A stretch of 64,000 nucleotides of DNA, taken from positions 1-64,000 of the forward strand of contig QFQY01000018.1 of the NCBI GenBank assembly GCA_003248805.1, in the 5' to 3' direction. The stretch comes from Chelatococcus sp. Its GTDB lineage: Bacteria; Pseudomonadota; Alphaproteobacteria; Rhizobiales; Beijerinckiaceae. This document shows, piece after piece, positions 19,166 through 27,793 of this stretch (positions are counted from its first letter, which is position 1; each line of letters starts with the position of its first letter). The notes below the pieces were generated by a model. That model was given only the letters and a program-made list of their open reading frames with translations, did not search any database and was not told the origin of the DNA. A program made the position numbers and the translations under genes.

Positions 19166-20023
19166 ATGACGGACGAGACCGCAAGGACGGAGAAGATCGA
19201 AAGCCGCGTCGGCGACGACCTCCATGTCGACCTCGCCAACCGCACGACCTACACCTCCTATCTCGATCTCGCGACGCTGTTCTCGGCCCACCGGCCGCTG
19301 ACGGCGGCGCATGACGAGCACCTCTTCATCATCATCCACCATGTCCAGGAGCTCTGGCTGAAGCTCGTCGACTACGAGCTCGACCTCGCCATCGCCTCGA
19401 TCCGCGTCGGCGACATCGGCCCGGCGCTCAAGGCGCTCGCCCGCGTCGGCCGCGCGCAGGAGCAGCTGATCTCGGCCTGGGACGTGCTCTCGACCATGAC
19501 GCCGGCGGACTATCTCGTCTTCCGCGGGTCCTTCGGCCAGGCCTCCGGTTTCCAGTCCTACCAGTACCGCAAGGTCGAGTTCCGGCTCGGAGCCAAGGAT
19601 GCGCGCATGCTGCTGCCGCATCGCCACGACAGCAAGATCCACGCCGAGCTCGAGGCCGCGTTGCAGGCGCCGAGCATCTATGACGAGACTTTGCGCCTGC
19701 TGGCGCGGCGCGGCTTCCCCGTGCCGAAGGAGGTGCTGGAACGCGACCTCTGCGAGCCGCATGTCTTCAACGAAGCGCTGCGCGACCTCTGGGTCGACAT
19801 CTACCGGGATTCCCAGCGCTGGTTCGACCTCTACGAGCTGGCCGAGAAGCTGGTCGATGTCGAGGACCGCTTCCAGCAATGGCGCTTCCGCCACATGAAG
19901 ACGGTAGAGCGCATCATCGGGTTCAAGCGCGGCTCGGGCGGCTCGTCCGGCGTCGGCTTCCTGAAAAGCGCGCTCGACCGCTCCTTCTTCCCCGAGCTCT
20001 GGGCGGTACGCACCGAGCTTTGA
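19166..20023 (+). CDS. kynA: tryptophan 2,3-dioxygenase
   Basis: A 285-residue heme enzyme that oxidises L-tryptophan to N-formylkynurenine. Family motifs are strong: HDEHLFIIIHHVQELWLK near residue 50, RGSFGQASGFQSYQYRKVEF near 120, and the proximal heme histidine in RFRHMKTVERIIGF (His243). ATG 19166 follows a GAGAAAGGACGAG ribosome site and lies 19 bp after the kynureninase-like gene. Kynurenine formamidase, needed between the two steps, is not evident in this window. The gene is followed by a palindromic repeat that separates it from the next unit. Confidence 0.95.
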   Translation: MTDETARTEKIESRVGDDLHVDLANRTTYTSYLDLATLFSAHRPLTAAHDEHLFIIIHHVQELWLKLVDYELDLAIASIRVGDIGPALKALARVGRAQEQLISAWDVLSTMTPADYLVFRGSFGQASGFQSYQYRKVEFRLGAKDARMLLPHRHDSKIHAELEAALQAPSIYDETLRLLARRGFPVPKEVLERDLCEPHVFNEALRDLWVDIYRDSQRWFDLYELAEKLVDVEDRFQQWRFRHMKTVERIIGFKRGSGGSSGVGFLKSALDRSFFPELWAVRTEL

Positions 20024-20037
20024 AGGCGCGTGCACCG

Positions 20038-20120
20038 GCGTCATGGTCGGGCTTGACCCGACCATCTCGGAATCCAAGCGCTTCTTTACGAGATGCTCGG
20101 GTCAAGCCCGAGCATGACGA
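20038..20120. repeat. palindromic intergenic repeat, family 2, copy b
   Basis: An 83-bp unit with two stems: TGGTCGGG / CCCGACCA near the left and GATGCTCGGGTC / GCCCGAGCATGAC near the right, bounded by CGTCAT and ATGACG. It lies 15 bp after the kynA stop and probably marks the end of that transcript. Confidence 0.85.
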
Positions 20121-20149
20121 CGCCACCCCATCCACAATTCCATCAAAAA

Positions 20150-20176
20150 TGAAATTATCTCTTTTCATGCATTTCG
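20150..20176. promoter_or_regulatory. candidate MarR-type operator upstream of the alpha/beta hydrolase operon
   Basis: TGAAA at 20150-20154 and TTTCA at 20163-20167 are separated by 8 bp, in a locally AT-rich stretch 50 bp before the gene. The same TGAAA-N8-TTTCA spacing recurs at 30024-30041 in front of the flavin reductase-MarR fusion. The right partner of the TTTCA-N4-TGAAA form seen at the other sites is not conserved here. Confidence 0.35.
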
Positions 20177-20219
20177 GCTGCGCTATGGTTGCCTCAATCA
20201 GAGGGGAGCATGCGAAGCC

Positions 20220-21038
20220 ATGCCGCAGCCGACGCCTGAAACCACGCCCGACGGGCGCTTCAGCTATATGCGCGCGGGCGATACGGCGGCGGCGCCTCTC
20301 GTCTTCCTCCACGGCATCGGCGGCGCGGCCCGCGCCTGGACGGCCCAGCTCGACGCCTTCTCCGCCGACTTCCACACCGTCTCCTGGGACATGCCGGGCT
20401 ATGGCGGCTCGAAAGCCCTCCCCGAGGTCAGCATCGCGACCCTGGCCGGCGCGCTGACGCAGTTCCTGAACGAGCTCGGGCTCGAGAATCCCATCCTCGT
20501 CGGCCACTCGATCGGCGGCATGATCGTCCAGCGCTACCTCGCCGATCGCGGGAGCGCACGGGCCGTCGTCCTCGCCCAGACCAGCCCCGCCTTCGGCCGG
20601 CCCGACGGCGACTGGCAGCGCGAATTCATCGCGGCAAGGCTCGGGCCGCTCGATGCCGGCGCGACCATGGCGGGCCTGGCCGACGAGCTGGTCGACGGGC
20701 TGATCGGCGACGACGCCGATCCGGCGGGCGTGGCGCTGGCGCGCGCGTGCATGGCCTCCGGCTCCGAGCAGAGCTACCGCGCGATGATGCTCGCGCTGAT
20801 GGGCTTCGACCTGCGCGAGGCGCTGCCCCGCATCGCCGTGCCGACCCTCGTCCTGTCCGGCTCGAAGGACGGCAACGCGCCCGCCCCGATGATGGCGAAG
20901 ATGGCGGCGAAGATTCCGGGCGCCGCCTATGTCGAATTCGAAGGCTGCGGCCACCTCGCCGGCATGGAACGGCCGGAGGCCTTCAACGCGGCGCTGCGCG
21001 GCTTCCTCGCCGAGAGCGGCCTGACAAAGGGAAACTGA
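20220..21038 (+). CDS. alpha/beta hydrolase
   Basis: A 272-residue alpha/beta hydrolase. The oxyanion segment FLHGIGG is at about residue 27, the nucleophile elbow GHSIGG near 99 (catalytic Ser), an acid residue in LSGSKDGNAP near 220 and the histidine in GCGHLAGMERPEAF near 243. AGAGGGGAG precedes the ATG. It is the first gene of a three-gene unit, followed after 3 bp by an acyl-CoA dehydrogenase. Such enzymes cleave esters, enol-lactones, C-C bonds or amides (e.g. N-formylmaleamate deformylase). Which applies here is not shown by the sequence. Confidence 0.85.
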   Translation: MPQPTPETTPDGRFSYMRAGDTAAAPLVFLHGIGGAARAWTAQLDAFSADFHTVSWDMPGYGGSKALPEVSIATLAGALTQFLNELGLENPILVGHSIGGMIVQRYLADRGSARAVVLAQTSPAFGRPDGDWQREFIAARLGPLDAGATMAGLADELVDGLIGDDADPAGVALARACMASGSEQSYRAMMLALMGFDLREALPRIAVPTLVLSGSKDGNAPAPMMAKMAAKIPGAAYVEFEGCGHLAGMERPEAFNAALRGFLAESGLTKGN

Positions 21039-21041
21039 GCC

Positions 21042-22307
21042 ATGGCCGAGACGATCGCCCCACAGGACGCCCCGATCTTCGACCCCTCCGGCTTCGGGCT
21101 CTCGGCCAGAACCGCGGCTATCGCCGAGCGGGCCCGCGAGCTGGGGCGGACGGTCTTCGCCGGCCGCGCCGAGACCTATGACCGCGAGGCGCGCTTTCCG
21201 AGCGAGAACTACAAGGACCTGCATGAGGCGGGCCTCCTCGGCGTCGCCATTCCCGAAAGCCAGGGCGGGCTCGGCGCCGACTACCTCACCTATGCCGTCG
21301 CCGCCGCCGAGATCGGCCGCTATTGCGGCGCGACCGCCCTGACCTGGAACATGCATGTCTGCTCGACGCTCTGGTCGGGCCCGCTCGCCGACGATCTCGA
21401 GATGAGCGAGGCGGACCGGGCCGCCCATGAGGCGCGCCGCGCGGTCCACTACCGCCGCATCGTCGAGGACGGGGCGATCTACTCGCAGCCCTTCTCCGAG
21501 GGCGGCGCGGCGGCCGCCGGCGGCGCGGCCTTCGGCACGACGGCGCGGCCGGTCGAGGGCGGCTGGATCGTCGACGGCAAGAAGATCTTCGCCTCGCTCT
21601 CGGGCCATGCCGACTATTACGGCGTGCTCTGCACCGAGATGACGACGCCGGACGCCAAGCCCTCGCGCCGCAACACGCTCTATCTCGCCATTCCAGCCAA
21701 GGCCGAGGGCGTCTCGGTCGTCGGCGACTGGGACCCGCTCGGCATGCGCGGCACGGTCTCGCGCACGCTGATCTTCAAGGACGTCTTCGTCCCCGAGGAG
21801 GCGGCGCTGATGCCGCGCGGCGTCTATTTCCAGGCCGCCTCGCGCTGGCCGCACATGTTCCTGACCCTGTCGCCGACCTATATGGGCCTGGCGCAGGCGG
21901 CCTATGACTTCACCGTGCGCTATCTGCGCGGCGAGGTGCCGGGCATGCCGCCGGTCAAGCGGCGAATGTACCCGACCAAGCAGATCGCCGTGGCCGAGAT
22001 GCGGGTGAAGCTCGAGCAGATCAAGGCGCTCTGGTTCCAGGCGGTGCGCGAAGCCGGGCCGAACCCGAGCAAGGACCAGGTCCTGCGCGCCTATGCGGCG
22101 CAGTATTCGACCATGGAGGGCGCCAACGATCTCGCCCGCCTCGCCATCCGTACCTGCGGCGGGCAGGCGATGCTCAAGACGCTGCCGCTGGAGCGCATCT
22201 ACCGCGACAGCCGCTGCGGCTCGCTGATGCTGCCCTGGACGGCGGAACTCTGCCTCGACAGGATCGGCCGCGAGGCCCTCTACGAGCCGGGCGAGACCGA
22301 CGAATAG
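21042..22307 (+). CDS. acyl-CoA dehydrogenase family protein
   Basis: A 421-residue flavoprotein with the three-domain acyl-CoA dehydrogenase layout: N-terminal helices with GLLGVAIPESQGGLGADY near residue 65, a middle beta domain (YSQPFSEGG, GWIVDGKKIFASLSG) and a C-terminal FAD-binding helical part (GGQAMLKTLPLERIYRDSR). The usual catalytic Glu position in the late helix is not obvious, and the ending YRDSRCGSLMLPWTAELC resembles DszC/hydroxylase-like subgroups, so it might be an oxygenase-type or unusual dehydrogenase. The start follows the hydrolase stop by 3 bp and its stop is 9 bp before the CoA ligase gene, indicating one operon. Confidence 0.85.
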   Translation: MAETIAPQDAPIFDPSGFGLSARTAAIAERARELGRTVFAGRAETYDREARFPSENYKDLHEAGLLGVAIPESQGGLGADYLTYAVAAAEIGRYCGATALTWNMHVCSTLWSGPLADDLEMSEADRAAHEARRAVHYRRIVEDGAIYSQPFSEGGAAAAGGAAFGTTARPVEGGWIVDGKKIFASLSGHADYYGVLCTEMTTPDAKPSRRNTLYLAIPAKAEGVSVVGDWDPLGMRGTVSRTLIFKDVFVPEEAALMPRGVYFQAASRWPHMFLTLSPTYMGLAQAAYDFTVRYLRGEVPGMPPVKRRMYPTKQIAVAEMRVKLEQIKALWFQAVREAGPNPSKDQVLRAYAAQYSTMEGANDLARLAIRTCGGQAMLKTLPLERIYRDSRCGSLMLPWTAELCLDRIGREALYEPGETDE

Positions 22308-22316
22308 GCCCGTCCC

Positions 22317-23834
22317 ATGGATCTCTCGCGCCTGATCGAGCGCAACGCCGCCTTCGCGCCGGAGAAGCCCGCTCTGGTCTTCGACGGCGCGCCGACGAGC
22401 TACGGCACCTTCGCCGGCCGCATCGCGGCCTGCGCCGGCGCGCTCTCCGGCCTCGGGATCGGCAAGGGAGACCGCGTCGCGATCCTGAGCCTGAACCGGC
22501 CCGACTATCTCGTCCTGCTCTATGCCTGCGCGCGGCTCGGCGCGATCCTGGTGCCGATGAACTGGCGCCTCGCGGTTCCCGAGCAGCTCTTCATCCTGAG
22601 CGATGCCGAGGTGAAGCTGCTGGTGCTGGAGCAGGCTTTCGCGGCCGTGCTGCCGAGCTACGCGCAGGCCCTTCCCGGCGCAGCGGCCGTCGGGCTCGAT
22701 TTCCTCCCGGACAGCGGCTTTCTCCTCGAAGAGCTGCTGGCTTCCGCCCCTCCCGCCCCGCCACCGGCCGGAACCCTCTCCGATCCCTTGCTGATCGTCT
22801 ACACCTCCGGCACGACCGGCCGGCCGAAGGGGGCCGTGCTCGCGCAGGAGGCGCTGTTCGCCAACGGCGTGATGAGCCAGCACATGCATGGGCTGACGGG
22901 CGAGGACCATGTCCTCACCGTCCTGCCCTTCTTCCATGTCGGCGGGCTCAACATCCAGACGACGCCGGCCCTGCATCAGGGTGCGACGGTGACGATCCAT
23001 GCCCGTTTCGCGCCCGACACGACGCTCGCCGCCATCGCGGAAACCCGCCCCACCCTGACGGTGCTCGTGCCCGCCACCATGCAGGCGCTGACCGCGCATC
23101 CCGGCTGGGCGGGCGCCGATCTCTCCTCCCTCCGCGCGGTCACGACCGGCTCCTCCATCGTCCCGCAAGGCCTGATCGACGCCTTTTCGGCGCGCGGCGT
23201 GCCGGTCCTGCAGGTCTATGGCGCGACAGAGACCTGCCCCGTCGCCGTCTACACCCGCCTCGGCGGCGATCTCTCGCGGAAGGGCTCGACCGGGCTGCCC
23301 GGCCTGCTCTGCGAAGCGAGGATCGTGGGCGAGGACGGCGCCGAGTGCCCGCCCGGCATCGCCGGTGAAATCCTGGTGCGCGGCCCCAATGTCCTGACCC
23401 GTTACTGGCGCAACCCGACGGCCACGGCCGAGGCGCTTCACGACGGCTGGTTCCGCACCGGCGACATCGGCACCCGCGACGGCGACGGCTATGTCACCGT
23501 CCATGACCGTCGCAAGAACATGATCATCTCCGGCGGCGAGAACATCTATCCGGCCGAGATCGAGCGGGTGCTGACCGCCCATCCGGGCGTGCAGGACGCC
23601 GCCGTGATCGGCCGCCCCGATCCGAAATGGCAGGAGGTACCGGTCGCCTATGTCCTGCCGCATCCCGCGCAGGCGGAGGACGAGGCGGCTCTGAGGCTGG
23701 CGCTCATCGCCGTACTGGAAGCCAATCTCGCCCGCTTCAAGCTGCCGCGCGAGATCGTCTTCGTCGCCGACCTGCCGCGCACGGCGCTCGGCAAGGTCCA
23801 GCATTTCCGGCTGAAGCAGGAGCGGGAGCGGTGA
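22317..23834 (+). CDS. acyl-CoA synthetase, AMP-forming (ANL superfamily)
   Basis: A 505-residue adenylate-forming ligase. The P-loop YTSGTTGRPKGAV lies near residue 162, the A5 region QVYGATET near 300, GWFRTGDIG near 380, the hinge DRRKNMIISGGENIYPAEIE near 400, and a C-terminal catalytic Lys in ALGKVQHFRLK near 495. It activates a carboxylic acid as its CoA thioester; the preceding acyl-CoA dehydrogenase would be a natural consumer. An aromatic or short-to-medium-chain acid is possible. It is the last gene of the unit and is followed by a family 1 repeat. Confidence 0.9.
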   Translation: MDLSRLIERNAAFAPEKPALVFDGAPTSYGTFAGRIAACAGALSGLGIGKGDRVAILSLNRPDYLVLLYACARLGAILVPMNWRLAVPEQLFILSDAEVKLLVLEQAFAAVLPSYAQALPGAAAVGLDFLPDSGFLLEELLASAPPAPPPAGTLSDPLLIVYTSGTTGRPKGAVLAQEALFANGVMSQHMHGLTGEDHVLTVLPFFHVGGLNIQTTPALHQGATVTIHARFAPDTTLAAIAETRPTLTVLVPATMQALTAHPGWAGADLSSLRAVTTGSSIVPQGLIDAFSARGVPVLQVYGATETCPVAVYTRLGGDLSRKGSTGLPGLLCEARIVGEDGAECPPGIAGEILVRGPNVLTRYWRNPTATAEALHDGWFRTGDIGTRDGDGYVTVHDRRKNMIISGGENIYPAEIERVLTAHPGVQDAAVIGRPDPKWQEVPVAYVLPHPAQAEDEAALRLALIAVLEANLARFKLPREIVFVADLPRTALGKVQHFRLKQERER

Positions 23835-23871
23835 CGGCTCGATCCGTTCTCCAACGCAGCCCGGCATGCTC

Positions 23872-23985
23872 AGCCCTTATCCTGAGGAGCGCCGCAGGCG
23901 CGTCTCGAAGGATGGTCGAGATGTCTCCGGTGCCTCATGGACCATCCTTCGAGACGCCGCTTCGCGGCTCCTCAGGATGAGGGCT
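23872..23985. repeat. palindromic intergenic repeat, family 1, copy c
   Basis: Arms AGCCCTTATCCTGAGGA (23872-23888) and TCCTCAGGATGAGGGCT (23969-23985), one mismatch, around GTCTCGAAGGATGGT and ACCATCCTTCGAGAC. It occupies most of the gap between the CoA ligase and the opine-dehydrogenase-like gene. Confidence 0.9.
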
Positions 23986-24023
23986 GCGGCGATGAGAATG
24001 GCGAGAATGTCGTGGAGAATCCG

Positions 24024-25118
24024 ATGCGCATAGCGGTTCTGGGCGGGGGCAACGGCTCCTTCGCCGCGGCGGGCGACTTCGCCCTTCAGGGGCACGAGGT
24101 CGCGCTCTGGCGCCGGGACGCGCAGGCCGTGGCGGAGCATGTCGCGCAAGGCTCGCGCATCGTCGTCAAGGATTTCGAGGGCCGCCACGACACGCGGCTC
24201 GCGCTGGTCACGACCGACATCGCCGCTGCGGTCGCCGGCGCCGAGCTCGTCCTCTGCCCGGCGCCCGCCTTCGCGCAAGCCGACATCGCGCGCACGCTCG
24301 CCCCGCATCTCACGGACGGTCAGGTCGTCTACCTGCCACCGGCGACCTTCGGCTCGCTCGTCTTCGCCCGCGCGCTCCACGACTCCGGCAACCGGGCCAA
24401 GGTCGCCTTCGCCGAAACCGGCACCCTGCCCTGGCTGGCGCGCAAGCACGGCCCCTTCGAGGTCGCGATCACGATCCGCGCCAAGCGCCTGCCGACGGGC
24501 GTGTTCCCGCTCGCCATGGCCGAGCATGCGCTGGCGGTGATCGGCCGCGCCTTCCCGGGCGCGATCGAGCCCTGCGGCGATGCGCTCTCCGGCGCGCTGA
24601 TGAATGCCGGCCCGATCATCCACCCGCCGCTGATCGTGATGAACGCCGGGCCGATCCAGCATTTTGAGCGCTGGGACATTCACAAGGAAGGTACGCAATC
24701 CGCCATCCGCCGCGTCACCGACGCGCTCGATGCCGAGCGCATCGCGGTCCGCGTCGCGCTCGGCTACGGCCCGCCGCATTTCCCCCTCGCCGACCATTAC
24801 GCGAAGGAGGGCGAGGAATGGATGTATGGCCGCGGCTCGCATGATCGCCTCACCGATTCCGGCGACTGGCGCGAGACGCTCGAGCTGACCAGCCACCGCT
24901 ACATGCGCGAGGATCTGCGGGTTGGCCTCTCCTTCTTCCGCTCGGTCGGCCGGCTGGCCGGCGTGCAGATGCCGCTCTCCGAAGCGTTCCTCGCCATCGG
25001 CGGCGCGATCTGCGGCGAGGACTTCCTCACCGGCGGACGCACCCTCGAAAGCCTCGGCCTCGGCGGCTACGACCGCACGACCCTCCACGCCCTGCTGCGC
25101 GAAGGATTCAGGCCATGA
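24024..25118 (+). CDS. NAD/NADP octopine/nopaline dehydrogenase family protein
   Basis: A 364-residue two-domain dehydrogenase. The N-terminal Rossmann fold begins VLGGGNGSFAAAGDFALQG (residues 5-23). The C-terminal opine-dehydrogenase domain contains NAGPIIHPPLIVMNAG near residue 193, where the His is the expected catalytic base, and the GPPHFPLADHY segment. Family members reductively condense an amino acid with a keto acid, or run the reverse. The ATG at 24024 is chosen over an earlier open stretch that is repeat sequence. It overlaps the next dehydrogenase gene by 4 bp, implying coupled expression. Substrate unknown. Confidence 0.85.
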   Translation: MRIAVLGGGNGSFAAAGDFALQGHEVALWRRDAQAVAEHVAQGSRIVVKDFEGRHDTRLALVTTDIAAAVAGAELVLCPAPAFAQADIARTLAPHLTDGQVVYLPPATFGSLVFARALHDSGNRAKVAFAETGTLPWLARKHGPFEVAITIRAKRLPTGVFPLAMAEHALAVIGRAFPGAIEPCGDALSGALMNAGPIIHPPLIVMNAGPIQHFERWDIHKEGTQSAIRRVTDALDAERIAVRVALGYGPPHFPLADHYAKEGEEWMYGRGSHDRLTDSGDWRETLELTSHRYMREDLRVGLSFFRSVGRLAGVQMPLSEAFLAIGGAICGEDFLTGGRTLESLGLGGYDRTTLHALLREGFRP

Positions 25119-26104
25119 GCGCCCTGCGCCCGCCCATCGCCTGCCTCGGCGCCGGCCGCATGGGCCGCGGCATCGCGGTCGCCTTCGCCTATGCCGGCCA
25201 CGAGGTCGCGATCCTCGACCTCAAGCCGCGCGACGCCGCCGGCTTCGCGAAGCTGGAGAGCGAGGCACTCGCCGAGATCGAATCCGCCTTCGGCAGCCTG
25301 TCGCGCTTCGGCCTGCTCGCGGAAGCCGACATCCCCGCCCTGATGGCGCGCGTCTCGGTCGTGCCGGACGAGGCCGTCGCGGCGGCGCTCGCCAAATCCG
25401 CCATCGTGTTCGAGGGCGTGCCCGAGATCGTCGCCCTCAAGCGCGAGGTGCTGGCCCGCGCCGAGGCGGCGATGGCGCCCGACGCGATCCTCGCCTCCAC
25501 CACCTCGACCATCTTGGTCGACGACCTGTCCGGAGCGCTGGCGCGGCCCGAGCGCTTCCTCAACGCCCATTGGCTGAATCCGGCCTATCTCGTGCCGCTG
25601 GTCGAGCTTTCGCCCGGCGCGAAGACCGACCCAGCCGTGACAGCCGAGATGAAGGCGCTGCTGGAGGGCATCGGCAAGGTGCCGGTCACCTGCGCCGCCA
25701 CGCCGGGCTACATCGTGCCGCGCATTCAGGTGCTGGCGATGAACGAGGCCGCCCGCATGGTCGAGCAGGGCGTCGCCAGCGCCGAGGACATCGACAAGGC
25801 GATCACCTATGGCTTCGGCTTCCGCTATGCCGTGCTCGGCCTGCTCGAGTTCATCGACTGGGGCGGCGGCGACATCCTGCACTATGCCAGCGGCTATCTC
25901 GAAGGCGCCCTGAACGACAGCCGCTATGCGGCACCTGCGATCATCGGCCGCAACATGGCGGAAGGCCGCATCGGCATGCGCACCGGCCAGGGCTTTCTGG
26001 ACTATGCCGGCAAGGACATCGCCGCCTATCGCGAGCAGCGGCTGGCGGCGATCGCGGGGCTGCTGAAGCACATCGGACTGACCCGTCCGCCCGTGCTGGA
26101 TTGA
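25115..26104 (+). CDS. 3-hydroxyacyl-CoA dehydrogenase family protein
   Basis: A 329-residue NAD-dependent dehydrogenase whose ATG overlaps the previous stop (ATGA). The dinucleotide motif GAGRMGRGIAVAFAYAGHEV is at residues 11-30. TTSTILVDDL near 130 and the substrate segment RFLNAHWLNPAYLVPLVEL near 150 contain the family's HW/NP catalytic pair region. The C-terminal dimerisation domain includes GYIVPRIQVLAMNEAARM and GFGFRYAVLGLLEFIDWGG. It could oxidise a 3-hydroxyacyl-CoA or a 3-hydroxy acid such as carnitine-like substrates. Pairing with an opine-dehydrogenase-like gene suggests breakdown of an amino-acid-derived compound, which is inference. Confidence 0.88.
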   Translation: MSALRPPIACLGAGRMGRGIAVAFAYAGHEVAILDLKPRDAAGFAKLESEALAEIESAFGSLSRFGLLAEADIPALMARVSVVPDEAVAAALAKSAIVFEGVPEIVALKREVLARAEAAMAPDAILASTTSTILVDDLSGALARPERFLNAHWLNPAYLVPLVELSPGAKTDPAVTAEMKALLEGIGKVPVTCAATPGYIVPRIQVLAMNEAARMVEQGVASAEDIDKAITYGFGFRYAVLGLLEFIDWGGGDILHYASGYLEGALNDSRYAAPAIIGRNMAEGRIGMRTGQGFLDYAGKDIAAYREQRLAAIAGLLKHIGLTRPPVLD

Positions 26105-26133
26105 ACGGTCGACCTTTGCACTTCCTTCACGCA

Positions 26134-26149
26134 TTAACTTTCTGTTAGG
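26134..26149. promoter_or_regulatory. candidate CtrA box upstream of the SleB-type gene
   Basis: TTAAC-N6-TTAGG at 26134-26149 matches the alphaproteobacterial CtrA consensus TTAAC-N6-TTAAC except at two positions of the second half. It lies about 80 bp before a cell-wall hydrolase gene, a class often cell-cycle controlled. Confidence 0.4.
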
Positions 26150-26228
26150 AGTTTAGGGATTCCTTCCCGTGGACGAGGAGCCACCGCGACAGCGGCGACC
26201 CCGAGGCCCGTCATCAGGAGGTCGCCGC

Positions 26229-27128
26229 ATGAAGCGGACCATGATCGCTGCGAATGCCGTCTGCTCCATCGGCAAGCCCCGCTCCAGTCGCAAGGCGATC
26301 CCGCTTCTGATCTCACTGGCCGCCCTGGCGCTGGGCGCCTGCAGCCTCTCCCCCGTCGAGACCGCTTCGACCGTCGCTCCCGCGACCAAGTCGCCGCAGG
26401 AGGCCCGCAAGCGCGCGGTGACCCTGGCGAAGGCCGATCCGCGCGAGAAGGAATGCCTCGTCCGCGCGATGTATTTCGAATCGAACCGCTCGAGCGAGGC
26501 CGGCCTGCTCGGCGTCGGCACCGTGGTGATGAACCGGGTCGAGTCGCCGCGCTATCCGGAGACGATCTGCGGCGTCGTCGGCGCGCCGCGCCAGTTCGCC
26601 GCCGGCGTGCTCACGCGCCCGATGGCCGCGCGCGACCTGCCCAAGGTCGAGGCCGTGGCCGAGGACATCCTCAACGGCCGGCGCAGCGACACGGTCGGCG
26701 CGGCCAAGCATTTCCACATGGCCGGCCTGCGCTTCTCCTACGCCAACATGCATTACGTGACGGTGGCCGGCGGCAACGCCTTCTATCTGCGGGGCGAGCG
26801 GCCCGAGCGTCGTCGCATCGAGGAGACGGGCTATCAGCTCGCCTCGGTCTCGACACCGGTCTCCGCCGATGCCGCGCCCGCCGCGACCTCGGCCTCCTTC
26901 GCCACCTCGCCGCTGGCCTTCGCGCCGACCGCTCCCGCCCCCTCCCTTCCCGCAGCCCCGGCCGTCAGCCTCGTCCGCAACGTGACGCTGCCGCCGGGCC
27001 GCCCGCTCGATCTCGACCTGCCCAGGAAGACCCAGCGCGCCTTCGTCATGCCGGCGAAGACCGACACCCGCCTCGCGGCGCTCATGCCCGCTCAGGGCCA
27101 CCTGCGCGGCACGCTGCCGCTGGAGTAG
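26229..27128 (+). CDS. cell wall hydrolase, SleB type, lipoprotein
   Basis: A 299-residue envelope protein. A longer than usual basic N region (about 20 residues) precedes the hydrophobic core LLISLAALALG and a lipobox LGAC (Cys near 38), so lipidation is expected. The Hydrolase_2 (SleB) domain spans about residues 75-190, with the catalytic Glu in RAMYFESNRSS, GTVVMNRVESPRYPETIC and AKHFHM. A Pro/Ala-rich low-complexity C-terminal third follows. The start is set by AGGAGG 7 bp before the ATG. It should cleave peptidoglycan glycan strands at growth or division sites; a CtrA-like box upstream would fit. Confidence 0.85.
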   Translation: MKRTMIAANAVCSIGKPRSSRKAIPLLISLAALALGACSLSPVETASTVAPATKSPQEARKRAVTLAKADPREKECLVRAMYFESNRSSEAGLLGVGTVVMNRVESPRYPETICGVVGAPRQFAAGVLTRPMAARDLPKVEAVAEDILNGRRSDTVGAAKHFHMAGLRFSYANMHYVTVAGGNAFYLRGERPERRRIEETGYQLASVSTPVSADAAPAATSASFATSPLAFAPTAPAPSLPAAPAVSLVRNVTLPPGRPLDLDLPRKTQRAFVMPAKTDTRLAALMPAQGHLRGTLPLE

Positions 27129-27402
27129 CGGAGTTTCGGCCCGGCGGGCATTTCGCGAGGCGGCATCTGCGGACGCCGCCAATGCTCTCTCCGCCGTCAA
27201 CGTTCGGCGGGCCGTTTCGCGACGTCCGGCATAGCCCAGCCGCGTTGACCTCGCGCAGGAACGCGGACCCGGCATTTCACGCCAGGCTTGAGCCATGAGC
27301 AGGCGCGCTCAAGGTCCGAGTTGGGTCGGGAGCGGAAGTTGCCGATAGGCAGCCTTGATCTATGCTGACCTCAGAATAGCTCACGTCCAGAACAAGCGCT
27401 CA

Positions 27403-27723
27403 ATGCCACTCGTACGTTTCCCTCTAACCTCTTGGCCAGAGCACGTCCGCACGGTTTTCTCCGAATTGGGAAAAGCCATGAGATCAGACCGTCTCTACCC
27501 CGAGACGCTTCGGGATATATGTGCGTCTGATGGAGCTATTCTCGCCGATCACCGGGTAGAGGTCACCCACATCTCTGGTTCCGAACTTGGAAGACGTAAG
27601 GGACAATACGTCATTCAAATCGAGGGGCCGCGATACGCTGGCAGGTGGGTCTTCGCTTCCGGGGAGTTGGAAGAATTGGCACGGCAGTCGCGTGCGAACC
27701 AAGAGCCTGCAGCTTCTGTTTAG
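27403..27723 (+). CDS. hypothetical protein in a lower-GC patch
   Basis: About 106 residues if translation starts at the ATG at 27403; a TTG at 27355 gives 122. I recognise no family. The sequence is soluble, with a basic C-terminal half (GSELGRRKGQYVIQIEGPRYAGRW) that may form beta strands. Codon use and base composition are noticeably lower in G+C than in neighbouring genes, and codons such as ATA, AGA and TTA are used, suggesting recent acquisition. It is followed 70 bp later by another such gene. Confidence 0.5.
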   Translation: MPLVRFPLTSWPEHVRTVFSELGKAMRSDRLYPETLRDICASDGAILADHRVEVTHISGSELGRRKGQYVIQIEGPRYAGRWVFASGELEELARQSRANQEPAASV

Positions 27724-27793
27724 GGTCGGGAACAGACTTCAACGCCACAAACCTGTATCGGCAATAGGGTACGCAGCGACCCAGATCACGAGC

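Noticed and set aside
20220..21038. Alpha/beta hydrolase as the missing kynurenine formamidase
   Set aside because: It is separated from kynA by a repeat and an operator-like site, belongs to another operon, and bacterial formamidases of this pathway are usually of the cyclase family.
19923..23867. A 1,314-codon open frame on the minus strand
   Set aside because: It lies antisense to four well-supported genes (kynA end, hydrolase, acyl-CoA dehydrogenase, ligase). High-GC DNA commonly leaves such frames open, and the translation is Arg/Gly/Asp-rich without any recognisable motif.
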